NCBI GenBank assembly: GCA_041677345.1
Contig: JBAYQE010000104.1
Coordinates: 1 to 8,593, forward strand
Length of the DNA stretch: 8,593 nt
Source: JALOAT01 sp041677345
GTDB lineage: Bacteria; Pseudomonadota; Gammaproteobacteria; Thiohalomonadales; Thiohalomonadaceae
Direction of reading: 5' to 3'
The number at the start of each line of letters is the position of its first letter. The first letter of the stretch is position 1. Both the position numbers and the translations under genes were made by a program. The notes under the pieces were generated by a model. That model saw nothing but the letters and a program-made list of their open reading frames with translations, did not search any database and was not told the origin of the DNA. This document shows positions 7,000 through 8,593 of the stretch, piece by piece.

Positions 7000-7033
7000 G
7001 GGTTTTCGGTCTTGTGGAGAAAGGAGAGATCTA

Positions 7034-7058
7034 ACGCAAAGATGCAACGGGTGCAAAG
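7034..7058. repeat. Degenerate 8-base tandem repeat (copy A)
   Basis: Units read ACGCAAAG (7034-7041), ATGCAACG (7042-7049) and, after one extra G, GTGCAAAG (7051-7058). It lies in the cyaY-lptM divergent intergenic region. The same unit in the same orientation recurs at 8564-8593 beyond lysA. Weak promoter-like hexamers for cyaY on the minus strand (TTGCAC, 17 bases, TAGATC) fall inside it but are not convincing. Confidence 0.5.
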
Positions 7059-7090
7059 ACTGTTGGCGAAACGCGTGACCCCATCCCGGC

Positions 7091-7120
7091 GAGACGCCCG
7101 CGCCACAGGGCAGGTATAAT
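7091..7120 (+). promoter_or_regulatory. Sigma-70 promoter of lptM-lysA
   Basis: A perfect -10 hexamer, TATAAT, lies at 7115-7120. A partial -35, GAGACG at 7091-7096 (three of six consensus positions), is 18 bases upstream. Transcription from about 7127 would give a leader of about 20 bases before the lptM ATG, containing its ribosome binding site GGAGA (7136-7140). Position and leader length fit well; the -35 is weak. Confidence 0.6.
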
Positions 7121-7147
7121 CAACTGCTTGTTCGCGGAGATCCTCCC

Positions 7148-7282
7148 ATGTTCTGCCATTGCCGTGCCCAGTACCTGCTGTGGGCTGTCATTGCCGTACT
7201 TGGTGTCCTCGCCATGCTCGCCGGTTGCGGCGCCAAGGGCGATCTCTATCTCCCTCAACAGACCTCCCAGGAACAGGGCTGA
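7148..7282 (+). CDS. lptM: LPS translocon maturation lipoprotein LptM (YifL/LppL family)
   Basis: A 44-residue lipoprotein precursor, shorter than E. coli LptM (67 residues). The signal peptide has a hydrophobic core at about residues 10-25 and a lipobox LAGC with lipidated C27. The mature start CGAKGDLYLP matches the family hallmark CGLKGPLYFP of E. coli. In E. coli this protein helps LptD form its correct disulfides in the outer-membrane LPS transporter. The tail after the LYLP motif is only eight residues, so little more than the lipid anchor and functional motif remains. GGAGA lies 7 bases before the ATG. The stop TGA is separated from the lysA ATG by one base (TGATATG), so the two are co-transcribed. 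The family position before lysA/dapF and divergent from cyaY confirms the call. The N-terminus MFCHCR with two extra cysteines is unusual for a signal peptide. Confidence 0.9.
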   Translation: MFCHCRAQYLLWAVIAVLGVLAMLAGCGAKGDLYLPQQTSQEQG

Positions 7283-7283
7283 T

Positions 7284-8528
7284 ATGGACCACTTCCAGTA
7301 CCGCGACGGCCGTTTGCACGGCGAAGATGTAGACCTGGCGCGCGTGGCCGCCGAATTCGGCACACCCTGCTACGTGTATTCCCGCGCCACCCTCGAGCGT
7401 CATTTCCACGCCTTCGAGGCGGCCTTCGCCGGCCAGGACCATCTCATCTGCTACGCGGTGAAGGCCAATTCCAATTTGGCCGTGCTGAACGTCCTGGCAC
7501 GCCTCGGGGCCGGGTTCGACATCGTCTCGGTCGGTGAACTGGAACGCGTGCTGGCCGCGGGCGGTGATCCGGCCAAGGTGGTGTTTTCGGGCGTGGGCAA
7601 GCGCACCGACGAAATGCGCCGGGCGCTGGAGCTGGGTATTCATTGCTTCAATGTGGAGTCCGAGCCGGAATTGGAGCGGCTCGACCGTGTGGCCGCCGAA
7701 ATGGGGGTGCGCGCACCGGTCTCGCTGCGCGTCAACCCCGACGTGGACGCCAAGACCCACCCCTATATCTCCACCGGCCTGAAGGAAAACAAGTTCGGCA
7801 TCGACATCGCCCGTGCGGTCGAGGTGTATGCACGCGCCGCCGCCATGGCCAATATCGAGATCCTGGGTGTGGACTGTCACATCGGTTCCCAGATTACCCA
7901 AGTGGAACCATTCGTGGATGCCCTCGACCGTGTGCTGGTGCTGGTGGACAGCCTGTGCGAGCGTGGCATCGCCCTGCGTCACCTGGATCTCGGCGGCGGC
8001 CTCGGCATCACCTATCGCAACGAGACCCCGCCATTGCCGGGCGACTATGCCGCACCGCTGCTCGCTCGCCTGGCAGGGCGCGATCTGGCCGTGATCATCG
8101 AGCCGGGCCGGGCCATCGTCGGTAATGCGGGCGTGCTGCTGACCCGGGTGGAATACCTCAAGCACACCGATCACAAGGACTTTGCCGTGGTGGATGCGGC
8201 CATGAACGACCTCATGCGCCCGACCCTTTATGGCGCCTGGATGGATATTCTGCCCGTGGTGGAACGCGCCGGCGGGGCGCGCCGCTACGATGTCGTGGGA
8301 CCGGTATGCGAGACGGGCGATTTCCTCGGCAAAGAACGTGAACTGGTGCTCGCACAGGGCGATGTGCTCGCGGTGCGTTCGGCCGGTGCCTACGGCTTTG
8401 CCATGAGCTCCAACTACAATACCCGTCCGCGCGCCACCGAGGTGATGGTGGATGGTCCGCGTATGCACCTGGTGCGCGAGCGTGAGCGTATCGCCGACCT
8501 GTTCGCCGGGGAGCGGCTGTTGCCCTGA
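7284..8528 (+). CDS. lysA: Diaminopimelate decarboxylase
   Basis: PLP enzyme that decarboxylates meso-2,6-diaminopimelate to L-lysine, the last step of lysine synthesis, in the cytoplasm. The product is 414 residues, typical for the family (about 415-420), in fold type III (alanine racemase-like barrel). Visible features are YAVKAN with the PLP lysine K60, HIGSQ from H199, the phosphate-binding glycine loop GGGLG at 237-241, EPGR at 273-276, CETGD with active-site C342 from the partner subunit, and Y370 in GAYGFAMSSNYN, which also contacts PLP. The frame is open from 7128, but the ATG at 7284 is chosen because the upstream part is lptM in another frame and MDHFQYRDG is a family-like start. 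Short purine signals (AGGA at 7269, AGGG at 7275) can serve as ribosome binding sites. It sits one base after lptM in the same transcript. Confidence 0.97.
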   Translation: MDHFQYRDGRLHGEDVDLARVAAEFGTPCYVYSRATLERHFHAFEAAFAGQDHLICYAVKANSNLAVLNVLARLGAGFDIVSVGELERVLAAGGDPAKVVFSGVGKRTDEMRRALELGIHCFNVESEPELERLDRVAAEMGVRAPVSLRVNPDVDAKTHPYISTGLKENKFGIDIARAVEVYARAAAMANIEILGVDCHIGSQITQVEPFVDALDRVLVLVDSLCERGIALRHLDLGGGLGITYRNETPPLPGDYAAPLLARLAGRDLAVIIEPGRAIVGNAGVLLTRVEYLKHTDHKDFAVVDAAMNDLMRPTLYGAWMDILPVVERAGGARRYDVVGPVCETGDFLGKERELVLAQGDVLAVRSAGAYGFAMSSNYNTRPRATEVMVDGPRMHLVRERERIADLFAGERLLP

Positions 8529-8563
8529 GCGGTTTACGGGACGCCAAAGGCGAGAGTAGCCCG

Positions 8564-8593
8564 ACGCAAAGACGCAAAGACGCAGAGGGCGCA
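8564..8593. repeat. Tandem 8-base repeat (copy B), cut by window end
   Basis: ACGCAAAG at 8564-8571 is repeated exactly at 8572-8579, followed by ACGCAGAG (8580-8587) and a partial unit GGCGCA to the window end. Looser units may begin at 8541 (ACGCCAAA, GGCGAGAG). The unit length of 8 makes coding unlikely. Similar CGCAAAGA-type tandem stretches occur, as I recall, in intergenic DNA of various bacteria; their role is unknown to me. Confidence 0.65.

Noticed and set aside
7016..7028. Purine-rich GGAGAAAGGAGAG on the plus strand as a ribosome binding site
   Set aside because: No plausible plus-strand gene starts just after it; lptM has its own GGAGA at 7136-7140.
7188..8468. 426-residue open frame on the minus strand opposite lysA
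   Set aside because: Antisense shadow in GC-rich coding DNA; His/Gly-rich composition and no family features, while the plus strand is clearly lysA.

Overview
The window is a GC-rich stretch of chromosome from a gammaproteobacterium. The gene set (argH, a class I adenylate cyclase gene, cyaY, lptM, lysA) and its order match a block I know from Pseudomonas and related lineages (argH ... cyaA ... cyaY-lptM/lppL-lysA-dapF). The long cyclase and the diheme cytochrome c / DUF302 genes would fit an environmental, respiratory gammaproteobacterium such as a purple or sulfur-oxidising Chromatiales-type organism, but the genus cannot be fixed from this window.

Layout. 1-124: leader upstream of argH, with two small inverted repeats and a motif that may be a remnant of a dispersed repeat or mobile-element end. 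125-1522 (+): argH, last step of arginine synthesis. 1523-1847: 325 bases with no convincing gene. 1848-2093 (+): an 81-residue cysteine-containing protein with a strong ribosome binding site. 2160-5012 (+): cyaA, cAMP synthesis, preceded by GC-rich competing hairpins and no clear Shine-Dalgarno sequence. 5013-5125: short convergent gap without a recognisable terminator. 5126-6999 (-): a leftward cluster of cyaY (frataxin), a secreted diheme cytochrome c fused to a DUF302 domain, and a secreted stand-alone DUF302 protein overlapping it by 4 bases (ATGA). 7000-7147: divergent intergenic region with a perfect TATAAT box and a degenerate 8-base repeat. 7148-8528 (+): lptM and lysA, separated by one base. 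8529-8593: a second, better preserved tandem array of the same octamer, cut by the window end; dapF would be expected beyond it by synteny.

How the genes relate. argH and lysA are housekeeping amino acid genes (lysA also consumes the meso-diaminopimelate used for peptidoglycan). cyaA makes a second messenger, cyaY handles iron for Fe-S or heme metabolism, and lptM supports assembly of the outer-membrane LPS transporter. In E. coli cyaA and cyaY are direct neighbours; here the periplasmic cytochrome c/DUF302 pair sits between them, on the cyaY strand. That two-gene pair is the most distinctive accessory element and the best candidate for an uncharacterised system. Most of the rest is ordinary conserved chromosome.
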